Position numbers and translations under genes: made by a program. A stretch of DNA of 42,030 nt, taken from positions 35,418 through 77,447 of the forward strand of contig CADCHW010000009.1 in NCBI GenBank assembly GCA_902801245.1, read 5' to 3'. Below the pieces are notes generated by a model. It was not told the origin of the DNA, searched no databases, and saw only the letters and a list, made by a program, of their open reading frames with translations. Shown here in pieces: positions 7,079 to 14,980 of this stretch. Position 1 is the stretch's first letter; every line of letters begins with the position of its first letter. The stretch comes from an uncultured Ruminococcus sp. Its GTDB lineage: Bacteria; Bacillota; Clostridia; Oscillospirales; Acutalibacteraceae.

Positions 7079-10000
7079 TTGCTGTTAAAATCATTGGAAA
7101 TTCAAGGCTTCAAAACCTTTCCCGATAAAACTAAATTAACCTTTGATAGAGGTATCACCTCTGTAGTAGGTCCGAACGGCTCGGGCAAAAGTAATATCAG
7201 TGACGCTATCCGCTGGGTTCTCGGCGAGCAGTCGCCGAAAGCTCTCCGCTGCTCCAAAATGGAAGATGTCGTTTTCAACGGTACGGATAACCGAAAAAAA
7301 ACAGGCTATGCCGAGGTTACTTTGACTATCGAAAACAAAGACAGAGATTTGCCGTTTGACGGCGACAGCGTTGCCGTTACAAGACGTTACTACCGTTCGG
7401 GCGACAGCGAATATCTTATAAACAAAGCCGCCGTAAGACTTAAAGATATCCACGAGCTTTTTATGGATACGGGTCTGGGACGTGACGGCTACTCTATGAT
7501 TAGTCAGGGTAAAATTGATTCTATCGTTGCTTCAAAAAGTGAGGACAGACGAGAGATTTTCGAGGAAGCCTCGGGTATTTCCCGTTACCGCTACAGAAAA
7601 ACCGAAGCCGAAAGAAAGCTCAATCAGACAGAGGAAAATCTCCTCCGACTTCGTGATATCCTTGCCGAACTTGAAGACAGAGTAGGACCTCTCGAAAAGC
7701 AGGCTAAAAAAGCGACGTTGTTCCTCGAATACTCTAAGGAGAAAGAGGGTCTTGAAATTGCACTTTGGCTTGATACTCTCGAAAAGTCGAAAAAAATTCT
7801 GAGGGAGCAGGAGGATAAAATCACCGTTGCGAAAGACCAGCACGAAAGTGCCGTAAAAACCTTGGAGAGCATAGAAAAGGAAACGGAGGATATCTATAAT
7901 TCCACGGGTGAGTATTCCGCCAAAATGGACGAAATCCGAAGAATTAATACAGGACTTGAAAAGCAGGTTAGTGATATTAGGGCGAAAATATCCGTTGAAG
8001 AAAATAATATCACGCATAACCTTTCCGATATCGACAGACTGAATAACGACCTCAGTCAGCTTGATGTTGTCTGTGAAAACATTAAGCGTGAAGCCGAGGA
8101 AAAAAAGCTTAAAGTCAAGGATTACGAATCCACTCTAGCCGAGAAAAAAGAGGAGTTTAACAATACCACAGTACTACTTTCAAATCTTGTAGAGGACGAC
8201 GGCAAGAGTTCCACTCTTCTGAACGAGTACAACAGTAGGCTCACCAAGCTTAATATCGAGCTTGCGAATGCAAGGGTTGCCAAAATGACGGGCGAAACGG
8301 CAGTGTCGGATTTAAATTCACGTCTTGAAAATATCGGACAATCATTGTATACTAAAAATATGCAGCTTGAAGAATTGCAGGAAGCATTCTCCGATTACAG
8401 GGCAATGCGTGAGGAAGCAGCGGACGGTTTTGAAAATCTCAAAAACTCCGTTAAGGGTTACGAGCTTATGCTTACTCAGAAACAACAGAAGCGTGACGAG
8501 ATAAAAGCTCAAAACGATAAGCTGAATCTTGATATAAACGAGGTTAAAAGACATATTTCCTTTTTGGAAAATATGGAGCGTAACCTTGAGGGTTTTAATC
8601 AAAGCGTCAAGATTGTAGTCAAGGAATCGAGAAACGGCAGCTTGCAGGGTATTCACGGTCCCGTGTCAAGAGTAATCAAAGTTCCCACCGAATACGCTGT
8701 AGCTATTGAAACGGCTCTCGGTGCGGCTATGCAGAATATAGTAACTGCCACCGAAGAGGACGCTAAACGTGCGATTGCTTTCCTTAAAAAGAAAGACGCA
8801 GGTCGTGCAACCTTTCTCCCGATGTCAACTATCAAGGGTAATGAACTACAGGAAAAGGGTCTTGAAAATTGCAGAGGTTTTGTAGGCGTGGCAAGTACTC
8901 TTTGTACGTGCGAACCCCAGTATAACGGCATTCTCAGGTCACTTCTCGGACGTATATGTATAGCCGAAAATCTCGACCGTGCAGTTGAAATCGCAAGAAA
9001 ATACAACTACCGTTTCAGAGTGGTAACACTTGACGGTCAGGTTGTGAACGCAGGCGGTTCTCTCACAGGCGGTTCGCTTAATAAAAAGACAGGGTTGTTA
9101 AGCCGTGTCAGCGAGATTGAAAAAGACAAGAAAAAGCTTGCGGAGTTAAACGATAAAATCGAAAAGTCCAAAAATCTTTACACTCAGATTCAAGCCGAAT
9201 GCGGAAGTGTTGAAGCGAAGCTTGTTGAAAGCCGAACAAGTCTTTCACGTGTTCAGGAGGATAAGTTCAGAGTAGAAGCGGAGTGTAAGTCTGCGGACGA
9301 CCAGATTAAATCTCTCGAAACGACAATAGGGGATTTGGAGCTTGAAAAGGAAGAACTGGAAGATAAGAGAGAATTTCTGAGCGAATCTCTTAAAAAAGCC
9401 GAAACAGAGCTTGATAAAATCGAAGCCGAAATTGACAAGGTTCAGGAAAATATCGATAATCTCTCGGGAAGTATTGCGGAGATGAGCGAAAAGCGAGAAA
9501 CTCTCACAAGCGAACTGCAAGATATAAAGCTTGAAACTCTGGCGTTGGAAAAGGATATCGAGGTTCTGAAAGCCGATATAGCACAGGCGGAGATTACAAG
9601 CTCCGACCAGAGTCTTAAGCGAGCTGAGATTCTCGAAGAAATAAAAAAAGCGAAAAATCTCAACAAGGAGATTGAAAAGACTATCTTCACGTACAATGAC
9701 GAAGAGATGAAGCTAAGGCGGACAGTTGCCGCCAACAACGAAAAAGTTGCGGAGTTAAGCGGAAAGCGTGCAATGCTTGAAAAACGCAGTGCCGAGCTGC
9801 GGCAGCTGGAGCGTGACAAGTCCGCCGAGAAAGAACAAATCGGCAGAGAGCTTGCACGTCTTGAAGAGAGGAAAAACAACCTCAACAAGCAGTACGACGA
9901 TATAACAAAAAAGCTTTGGGAGGAGTACGAATTAACTCCACGTCAGGCACAGGAAACGGCAATCACGATTGAAAATATCACGGCTGCACAGAAACGTCTG

Positions 10001-10651
10001 AACGAACTGAAATCAAAAATCAAGGGTCTTGGCAGCGTAAACGTTGCGGCGATTGAAGAGTACAAAGAGGTTTCCGAAAGATACGAGTTTATGAAAACTC
10101 AGGTCGGAGATGTCGAGAAATCGAAGAAAGAGATTACAACTCTTATCGGCGATTTGACTAAGCAGATGAAAGAAATTTTCATAGAACGTTTCGCACTGAT
10201 TAACAAGAATTTCGGTGAAACGTTCAAGGAGCTTTTCGGCGGCGGCAACGCTTCATTGTCGCTTACGAATGAGGACGATATCCTCAACAGCGGAATTGAC
10301 ATTAAGTGTCACCCTCCGGGAAAGCTTGTTTCACATCTGGAATTGCTGTCGGGCGGAGAAAGGGCATTGGTTGCGATTGCACTTTACTTTGCGATTATGA
10401 AAGTAAGTCCTGCACCGTTCTGTGTAATGGACGAGATAGAAGCGGCACTTGACGAAGTGAACGTTGACAGATTTGCCCAGTACCTCAGAAAGATGAACGA
10501 CAACACACAGTTTATTCTTATTACTCACAGACGAGGTACAATGGAAGAGGCAGATGTTTTGTACGGCGTTACAATGCAGGACGAGGGAATTTCAAAACTT
10601 CTCGAACTTCATTCAAGCGAAGTCGCAGCAGGCTTCACAAACCTGAAATAA
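7079..10651 (+). CDS. smc: Chromosome segregation protein SMC
   Basis: 1190 residues, full SMC length. The N-terminal head has Walker A GPNGSGKS (31-38). Two long coiled-coil arms (about 170-500 and 680-1010) flank a hinge (about 515-670). The C-terminal head has signature LSGGE (1090-1094) and Walker B FCVMDE (1114-1119). SMC with ScpA/ScpB forms condensin, an ATP-driven DNA loop machine on the nucleoid. Start: TTG at 7079, chosen because AGAGGTG lies 7 bases upstream and the protein then begins LLKSLEIQGFKTF, the family N-terminus. A 19-base copy of an intergenic repeat core lies in frame at residues 866-872. ftsY follows after 293 bases. Confidence 0.98.
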   Translation: MLLKSLEIQGFKTFPDKTKLTFDRGITSVVGPNGSGKSNISDAIRWVLGEQSPKALRCSKMEDVVFNGTDNRKKTGYAEVTLTIENKDRDLPFDGDSVAVTRRYYRSGDSEYLINKAAVRLKDIHELFMDTGLGRDGYSMISQGKIDSIVASKSEDRREIFEEASGISRYRYRKTEAERKLNQTEENLLRLRDILAELEDRVGPLEKQAKKATLFLEYSKEKEGLEIALWLDTLEKSKKILREQEDKITVAKDQHESAVKTLESIEKETEDIYNSTGEYSAKMDEIRRINTGLEKQVSDIRAKISVEENNITHNLSDIDRLNNDLSQLDVVCENIKREAEEKKLKVKDYESTLAEKKEEFNNTTVLLSNLVEDDGKSSTLLNEYNSRLTKLNIELANARVAKMTGETAVSDLNSRLENIGQSLYTKNMQLEELQEAFSDYRAMREEAADGFENLKNSVKGYELMLTQKQQKRDEIKAQNDKLNLDINEVKRHISFLENMERNLEGFNQSVKIVVKESRNGSLQGIHGPVSRVIKVPTEYAVAIETALGAAMQNIVTATEEDAKRAIAFLKKKDAGRATFLPMSTIKGNELQEKGLENCRGFVGVASTLCTCEPQYNGILRSLLGRICIAENLDRAVEIARKYNYRFRVVTLDGQVVNAGGSLTGGSLNKKTGLLSRVSEIEKDKKKLAELNDKIEKSKNLYTQIQAECGSVEAKLVESRTSLSRVQEDKFRVEAECKSADDQIKSLETTIGDLELEKEELEDKREFLSESLKKAETELDKIEAEIDKVQENIDNLSGSIAEMSEKRETLTSELQDIKLETLALEKDIEVLKADIAQAEITSSDQSLKRAEILEEIKKAKNLNKEIEKTIFTYNDEEMKLRRTVAANNEKVAELSGKRAMLEKRSAELRQLERDKSAEKEQIGRELARLEERKNNLNKQYDDITKKLWEEYELTPRQAQETAITIENITAAQKRLNELKSKIKGLGSVNVAAIEEYKEVSERYEFMKTQVGDVEKSKKEITTLIGDLTKQMKEIFIERFALINKNFGETFKELFGGGNASLSLTNEDDILNSGIDIKCHPPGKLVSHLELLSGGERALVAIALYFAIMKVSPAPFCVMDEIEAALDEVNVDRFAQYLRKMNDNTQFILITHRRGTMEEADVLYGVTMQDEGISKLLELHSSEVAAGFTNLK
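9675..9693 (+). repeat. Repeat core inside the smc reading frame
   Basis: AAAAGACTATCTTCACGTA is identical over 19 bases to the intergenic repeat at 6992-7008 and its flanks. Here it is translated as part of the SMC coiled coil (residues 866-872, EKTIFTY). Confidence 0.6.
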
Positions 10652-10693
10652 AGAATGAAGAATAACGAATAAATAATAAAGAAAGCACACGCA

Positions 10694-10723
10694 GAGAGTT
10701 TTGTATTGTATTAAAAAACTCTC
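10694..10723 (+). terminator. Possible smc terminator hairpin without U-run
   Basis: GAGAGTTTT (10694-10702) pairs perfectly with AAAACTCTC (10715-10723) around a 12-base loop, 42 bases after the smc stop. No T-run follows, so factor-independent termination is doubtful. Confidence 0.35.
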
Positions 10724-10763
10724 ACGTTGAAAATTTATTTGTATAATTTATAAGTTAAAAAAT

Positions 10764-10794
10764 TTGACAGCGAATTAAATTAATGAAATATGAT
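10764..10794 (+). promoter_or_regulatory. Possible ftsY promoter
   Basis: TTGACA (10764-10769) and TATGAT (10789-10794) with a long 19-base spacer, upstream of the hairpin array and ftsY. Confidence 0.35.
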
Positions 10795-10818
10795 TAATGC
10801 TTAAAATCAAAAATTATG

Positions 10819-10895
10819 CTGCGAAGCAGTACTTCATTCGCCGCAGGCGAACTTCACGCTGCGTAAGCAGCACTTCATGTGCGAAGCACACTTCA
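10819..10895 (+). repeat. Array of four mini-hairpins, each followed by ACTTCA
   Basis: Four different short palindromes in a row: CTGC-GAA-GCAG (10819-10829), TTCGCC-GCA-GGCGAA (10837-10851), GCTGC-GTAA-GCAGC (10858-10871) and GTGC-GAA-GCAC (10879-10889). Each is followed by ACTTCA. Stem sequences differ while pairing is kept. The array is flanked by AAAATTAT/AATTTTTAA-type sequence and ends 30 bases before the ftsY ribosome site. Confidence 0.85.
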
Positions 10896-10944
10896 TTATT
10901 TTTAATTTGCCTGAAAATTAAAAATTACAGCCAGGGGTGATTTT

Positions 10945-11865
10945 ATGGGATTATTTGCTAAAATCAAAGCGGGTCTTAAAAAGACAAGGGACAGCGTTGT
11001 CGGTCAGATTGACTCAATGCTCAAATCCTTTACAAAAATAGACGAGGAGCTTTTCGAGGAACTCGAAGAACTTCTTGTAATGGGTGATGTCGGTATTACA
11101 ACATCACAGAAAATCTGCGAAGAACTTAGAAAAAAAGTTAAAAAAGAGGGTGTCACAAACCCTAAAGAGGTTCACCGTCTTTTGGAGGAAATTATTGCCG
11201 AAATGCTGGAGGGCGGTCAGGAGCTTAATATCAATACGAAGCCGTCGGTTATTCTTGTTATTGGTGTGAACGGTGTCGGCAAGACTACCACTATCGGCAA
11301 GCTTGCGAATAACCTCCGTGAGAACGGTAAAAAGGTTCTTCTCTCGGCAGCCGATACATTCCGTGCGGCGGCTATCGAGCAGCTTGAAGTCTGGGCGGAC
11401 AGAAGCGGCTGCGATATTATAAAGCAGAACGAAGGCTCAGACCCGGCAGCGGTTGTGTTTGATTCCATTCACGCTGCCCAAAAGAGGAAAGCAGATGTTA
11501 TTATTGCCGATACGGCAGGAAGACTTCACAACAAGAAGCACCTTATGGACGAGCTTTCCAAAATCAGCAGAATTATTGACAGGGAACTCCCCAACGCAGA
11601 TAAAGAGGTTCTTCTTGTTCTCGACGCTACAACGGGTCAGAATGCCGTAAATCAGGCTAGAGAGTTCAAGAATGCCGCAGGTATCACGGGTATTGTTCTC
11701 ACAAAGCTTGACGGCACGGCTAAGGGCGGTGTGGTTCTTTCAATCAAAGAGGAGCTTGACGTTCCTGTTAAGTATATCGGTGTCGGCGAGCAGATAGATG
11801 ACTTGCAGCCGTTCAATCCGCAGGAGTTCGCAAAGGCTTTGTTCGAGGTTGAAAAAGATGACTAA
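10945..11865 (+). CDS. ftsY: Signal recognition particle receptor FtsY
   Basis: 306 residues: a short helical N domain and a GTPase G domain without the long acidic A domain of enterobacteria. Motifs: P-loop GVNGVGKT (107-114), [11 protein letters not shown] (137-147), DTAGR (189-193) and TKLDG (about 252-256). FtsY receives SRP-ribosome complexes at the membrane for cotranslational export. GGGGTGA precedes the ATG at good spacing. It overlaps rdgB by 8 bases, so the two are translationally coupled. ffh, often nearby in Firmicutes, is not in the window. Confidence 0.97.
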   Translation: MGLFAKIKAGLKKTRDSVVGQIDSMLKSFTKIDEELFEELEELLVMGDVGITTSQKICEELRKKVKKEGVTNPKEVHRLLEEIIAEMLEGGQELNINTKPSVILVIGVNGVGKTTTIGKLANNLRENGKKVLLSAADTFRAAAIEQLEVWADRSGCDIIKQNEGSDPAAVVFDSIHAAQKRKADVIIADTAGRLHNKKHLMDELSKISRIIDRELPNADKEVLLVLDATTGQNAVNQAREFKNAAGITGIVLTKLDGTAKGGVVLSIKEELDVPVKYIGVGEQIDDLQPFNPQEFAKALFEVEKDD

Positions 11866-12481
11866 ATTTATAATTGCTTCAAATAATAAAGGTAAAGTCG
11901 CAGAGCTTGACAGGATTTTAAATCCGCTGGGCATTACGGCGGTGACGGCTAAAAGTGAGGGAATATCCCTTGACGATGTTGAGGAAACAGGCACAACCTT
12001 TGCGGAGAATGCTTTTATCAAGGCGGCAGCCGCTTTTAAAAAGACAGGTATGCCGTCTGTTGCGGACGATTCGGGACTTGTAGTAGATGCTTTGAACGGT
12101 GAGCCGGGAGTGTACTCCGCAAGATATGCAGGCGAGAACGCAACGGACGAAATGAGAATAGCAAAGCTTCTGAAAAATCTTGAGGGTGTACCCACAGAGA
12201 AGAGGACGGCACATTTTGTAAGTTCGATATGCTGTATTATAGATGAAAACACGATAATTACGGCAGAAGGAACTTGTGACGGTATAATTGCGGAAGAGCC
12301 GAAAGGCGACGGAGGTTTCGGATATGACCCCGTATTTTTGACAGACAACGGAAAATCCTTTGCGGAGCTTACCGCCAAAGAAAAGGACAAACTCAGCCAC
12401 AGGGGAAAGGCACTCCGCCAACTCTACGAAAAAGTAAAAAGCGGACAACGTCCGCAGGAGATATGTGAAGTTATTCCTTAA
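11858..12481 (+). CDS. rdgB: Non-canonical purine NTP pyrophosphatase (RdgB/HAM1 family)
   Basis: 207 residues. The N-terminus [16 protein letters not shown] and the motifs [26 protein letters not shown] and GFGYDPVF are diagnostic. The enzyme hydrolyses dITP and XTP to monophosphates, keeping damaged purines out of nucleic acids. The start is the ATG at 11858, which overlaps the ftsY stop; a longer in-frame extension from 11798 would lie within ftsY and lacks family similarity. After [13 protein letters not shown], where relatives end, about 15 extra residues ([14 protein letters not shown]) are encoded by an intergenic-type repeat (12441 onward), which also provides the stop. Confidence 0.95.
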   Translation: MTKFIIASNNKGKVAELDRILNPLGITAVTAKSEGISLDDVEETGTTFAENAFIKAAAAFKKTGMPSVADDSGLVVDALNGEPGVYSARYAGENATDEMRIAKLLKNLEGVPTEKRTAHFVSSICCIIDENTIITAEGTCDGIIAEEPKGDGGFGYDPVFLTDNGKSFAELTAKEKDKLSHRGKALRQLYEKVKSGQRPQEICEVIP

Positions 12482-12504
12482 AAAGACTGTCTTCACGTTT
12501 TAAA
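12441..12504 (+). repeat. Compound hairpin repeat overlapping the rdgB 3' end
   Basis: GCGGACAACGTCCGC (12441-12455), AGGAGATATGTGAAG, then GACTGTCTTCACGTTTT up to 12504. GTGAAG and CTTCAC can pair. The left half lies in the rdgB reading frame; the right half ends 5 bases before the AGGAGG of yhbY. Confidence 0.8.
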
Positions 12505-12518
12505 AAAGGAGGTACGGA

Positions 12519-12824
12519 ATGATTACGAGTAAACAGAGAGCATATTTGCGTTCACTCGCAAACAGTGCAGATACAATTTTAATGGTGGGCAAGGGCGGTC
12601 TTAATGAGCAAATCATAAAGCAAGCCGCCGATGCTCTTAAGGCTAGAGAGCTTATAAAGGGTAAAGTCCTTGAAAGCTGTGATTTGTCGGTAAGAGAGGT
12701 TGCCGACAGTATTGCCGAGAAAACAAAGTCTGATGTTGTTCAGGTTATCGGCACAAAATTCGTTCTTTACAAGAGAAACGATAAAGACCCCCAAATTGTT
12801 CTTCCGAAGAGCAAAAAGAAGTAA
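12519..12824 (+). CDS. yhbY: YhbY-family ribosome assembly RNA-binding protein
   Basis: 101 residues, one CRS1-YhbY (CRM) domain. MITSKQRAYLRSLANS and the GxxG-like loop VGKGGLNEQ (22-30) match the family, as does ELIKGKVLESCDL. The protein binds pre-50S particles. AAGGAGG lies 9 bases before the ATG. It sits in the common clostridial order yhbY-nadD-rsfS. An alternative gene symbol in Bacillus is yqeI. Confidence 0.93.
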   Translation: MITSKQRAYLRSLANSADTILMVGKGGLNEQIIKQAADALKARELIKGKVLESCDLSVREVADSIAEKTKSDVVQVIGTKFVLYKRNDKDPQIVLPKSKKK

Positions 12825-12896
12825 ATCATTGTGTGAAATAAATTCCTATACGGATATGTTCGTTTACACAATATTTAACGTAAGGTTGGTGAAACT

Positions 12897-14102
12897 ATGA
12901 AACAGCCAAAGAAAATAGCAATGTTCGGCGGAAGCTTCAATCCCATACATAACGCACATATCAATTTGGCGGCAGCGTTCATTAAGAAACTTAAGCTAGA
13001 TAAACTCCTGCTTATCCCCACTGCCACGCCGCCGCATAAAAGCGACAGCGAAATGGTGTCTGCGGAACACAGGCTCAATATGTGCAAACTTGCCACGGAG
13101 GACATTAAGAAAATTGATGTTTCCGATATAGAAATCAAGCGTGAGGGCAAAAGCTATACGGTCGATACATTAAAACAGCTTAAAGAGATGTACCCCGAAA
13201 GTGAACTGTATCTTATTACGGGGGCGGATATGTTTGTGACATTGCTTGACTGGAAAGACCCCGAGGAGATTTTCTCTCTTGCAACTGTATGTACTGTTCC
13301 GAGAAACGATGATGATATAGAAGTTCTCAAAGAGAAAGAAAAACAATACAACGCTTTGGGTGCAAAGACGGTTATTCTCGATTTGAAAAAGAGTAATATA
13401 TCGTCAAGCAAAATCCGCAAACATATTTTTAATGACGAAAGCTTTTCAAAATTTGTTGACGAGAAAGTCGAAAAATATATTTATGCAAATTATCTTTTTA
13501 TGGATAAATCGACAATTAATTACGATAGATTCGACAAAGTTCTGAAAGCCCGAATGAGTGAGAAACGTTATGTGCATTCCTTTAATGTTGCGGTTGAAGC
13601 TCAGAAGCTTGCAAAGAAATACGGTGCGGACGTAAAGAAAGCAAGGCTTGCAGGAATCCTTCACGATATCACAAAGGAAACTCCGGGAGATGAACAGCTC
13701 CAAATCATTGAAAATTCGGGTATTATTCTGAATGATATAGAAAGTCCGTCGCCGAAGCTTTGGCACGCTATAGCCGGTGCGGCTTTCGTCCGTGACGTTA
13801 TGGGTATTGACGACGAGGACGTTTTCAATGCTATCCGCTATCACACCTCGGGCAGGGCAAATATGAGCCTGCTTGAAAAGTGCGTGTTTATCGCCGACTT
13901 TACAGGTGCGGAGCGTGATTACGACGGAGTGGAGGAAATGAGGGAATTATCCGAGAAAAGTCTTGAAGAGGCTATGGCATTCGGATTGTCTTTCAGTGTT
14001 GCGGATTTGGCAAAAAGACGGCTTGCCATTGACCCGAACTCACTTGCGTGTTATAATGAAGTAGTGCTGAAAACAAGTAAGAGTTATAATAAGTCGAAAT
14101 AA
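12897..14102 (+). CDS. nadD: NadD-YqeK fusion: nicotinate mononucleotide adenylyltransferase plus HD-domain hydrolase
   Basis: 401 residues, two proteins that are usually separate. Residues 1-195 are NadD: FGGSFNPIHNAHINLA (nucleotidyl-transfer HxxH, with Ala where the family usually has Gly) and the C-terminal SSSKIR (169-174). Residues 205-395 are YqeK: H227, the HD pair H256-D257 in LAGILHDITKE, and RYHTSGR at 314-320. NadD makes nicotinate adenine dinucleotide from NaMN and ATP; YqeK proteins hydrolyse diadenosine tetraphosphate. No stop or frameshift separates them. GTGAAACTATG has only a weak ribosome site (AAGGTTGG at 12880-12888). rsfS follows, as in other Firmicutes. Confidence 0.93.
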   Translation: MKQPKKIAMFGGSFNPIHNAHINLAAAFIKKLKLDKLLLIPTATPPHKSDSEMVSAEHRLNMCKLATEDIKKIDVSDIEIKREGKSYTVDTLKQLKEMYPESELYLITGADMFVTLLDWKDPEEIFSLATVCTVPRNDDDIEVLKEKEKQYNALGAKTVILDLKKSNISSSKIRKHIFNDESFSKFVDEKVEKYIYANYLFMDKSTINYDRFDKVLKARMSEKRYVHSFNVAVEAQKLAKKYGADVKKARLAGILHDITKETPGDEQLQIIENSGIILNDIESPSPKLWHAIAGAAFVRDVMGIDDEDVFNAIRYHTSGRANMSLLEKCVFIADFTGAERDYDGVEEMRELSEKSLEEAMAFGLSFSVADLAKRRLAIDPNSLACYNEVVLKTSKSYNKSK

Positions 14103-14141
14103 TGAGATAATAATTATAAGTAAAAAAGAGGTGTAAAATAT

Positions 14142-14507
14142 ATGACAAGTTTAGAGCTTGCAAAGGAAGCTGCAAAAACACTTGACAGCAAAAGAGGTTC
14201 AGACATTAAGGTTATCAAGGTTGAGGAAGTATCCGTTATTGCGGATTATTTCGTAATCGCAACGGGTCATAGCTCAACTCAGGTTAAGGCTATGGCAGAT
14301 GCGGTTGAATATACGCTTAAGGAAGCAGGGGAGAATGTCAGCCATATTGAGGGTCACAGAAACGATTCGTGGATTTTGCTTGACTATATTGATGTTATTG
14401 TTCACGTGTTTTCCGAGGAGTCGAGAGAATACTACGACCTTGACAGAATGTGGGCAGACGGAGAAGAGATTGATATTTCCGATGTGCTTGTAGAGGAGAA
14501 AGCTTAA
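14142..14507 (+). CDS. rsfS: Ribosome silencing factor RsfS
   Basis: 121 residues, full length. VIADYFVIATGHSSTQVKAMADAV and the stretch WILLDYIDVIVHVFSEESREYYDLDRMWADG (split over residues 67-105) are family hallmarks. RsfS binds L14 on the 50S subunit and blocks subunit joining during starvation. AGAGGTG precedes the ATG by 8 bases. It is last in the yhbY-nadD/yqeK-rsfS series and is followed by a long repeat. Confidence 0.96.
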   Translation: MTSLELAKEAAKTLDSKRGSDIKVIKVEEVSVIADYFVIATGHSSTQVKAMADAVEYTLKEAGENVSHIEGHRNDSWILLDYIDVIVHVFSEESREYYDLDRMWADGEEIDISDVLVEEKA

Positions 14508-14517
14508 ATTTAAAATT

Positions 14518-14820
14518 ATTTTCGGCGGAGCGAAGCTTGTTAAAAGTTTGGTCAAGCTTTTTAAAGCTTGCGGGTCAAGGGCAGAGCCCTTGTCGCTGAC
14601 GAAACCAACTTAAAAAGAAAAACAAACTACCCTCAGCGAAACTAAACAAACTATCAACAGAAAAACAATCAAAAATAAAAGCATATCTCAAAACAATATC
14701 TTTCGATATCAATAAAAACAGGCAACAGCGAAGCGAATTGCCGGTCGTAGAAAAATAAAGCCAATATTCAATCTGATTCCAGCGGACGTTGTCCGCCGAA
14801 TTGTCGGTCAAAGAAAAAAT
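14518..14820 (+). repeat. Long interspersed repeat, copy A (short form)
   Basis: Starts TTTTCGGCGGAGCGAAGCTT, then a GGTCAAGCTTTTTAAAGCTT hairpin region, the hairpin CAAGGGC-AGA-GCCCTTG (14576-14592), TCGCTGACGAAA, an A-rich middle with CCCTCAGCGAAACTAAACAA, GGCAACAGCGAAGCGAATTG and the tail with GCGGACGTTGTCCGC (14782-14796). It lacks the central block present in copies B, C and D. It fills most of the 473-base gap before leuS; no gene is visible in it. Confidence 0.85.
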
Positions 14821-14828
14821 TTATTATA

Positions 14829-14880
14829 TTCACTCTTCACATATAAATATTTATCTTAAATACTTTATGTGAAGAGTGAA
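14829..14880 (+). repeat. Perfect 15-bp inverted repeat upstream of leuS
   Basis: TTCACTCTTCACATA (14829-14843) and TATGTGAAGAGTGAA (14866-14880), with a 22-base AT-rich loop. It may be a terminator for the upstream unit or part of a leader. A second inverted pair, GAAAAGAGT (14899-14907) and ACTCTTTTC (14942-14950), shares the CTCTT/AAGAG core, so alternative pairings are possible. No T-box consensus is seen. Confidence 0.75.
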
Positions 14881-14928
14881 AAGCCAACAGCTAATAGAGA
14901 AAAGAGTTTCGGGCAGCTATATTTTTAG

Positions 14929-14958
14929 TTGATAATATCGCACTCTTTTCAATATACA
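14929..14958 (+). promoter_or_regulatory. Likely leuS promoter
   Basis: TTGATA (14929-14934), 18-base spacer, TATACA (14953-14958), 22 bases before the leuS start. Transcripts from here would have a very short leader. Confidence 0.45.
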
Positions 14959-14980
14959 AATAAAAAAGGATTGATAAAAA

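Noticed and set aside
14508-14980. T-box leader for leuS
   Set aside because: No T-box consensus or specifier-loop arrangement is found; the region is mostly a long repeat and two inverted repeats.
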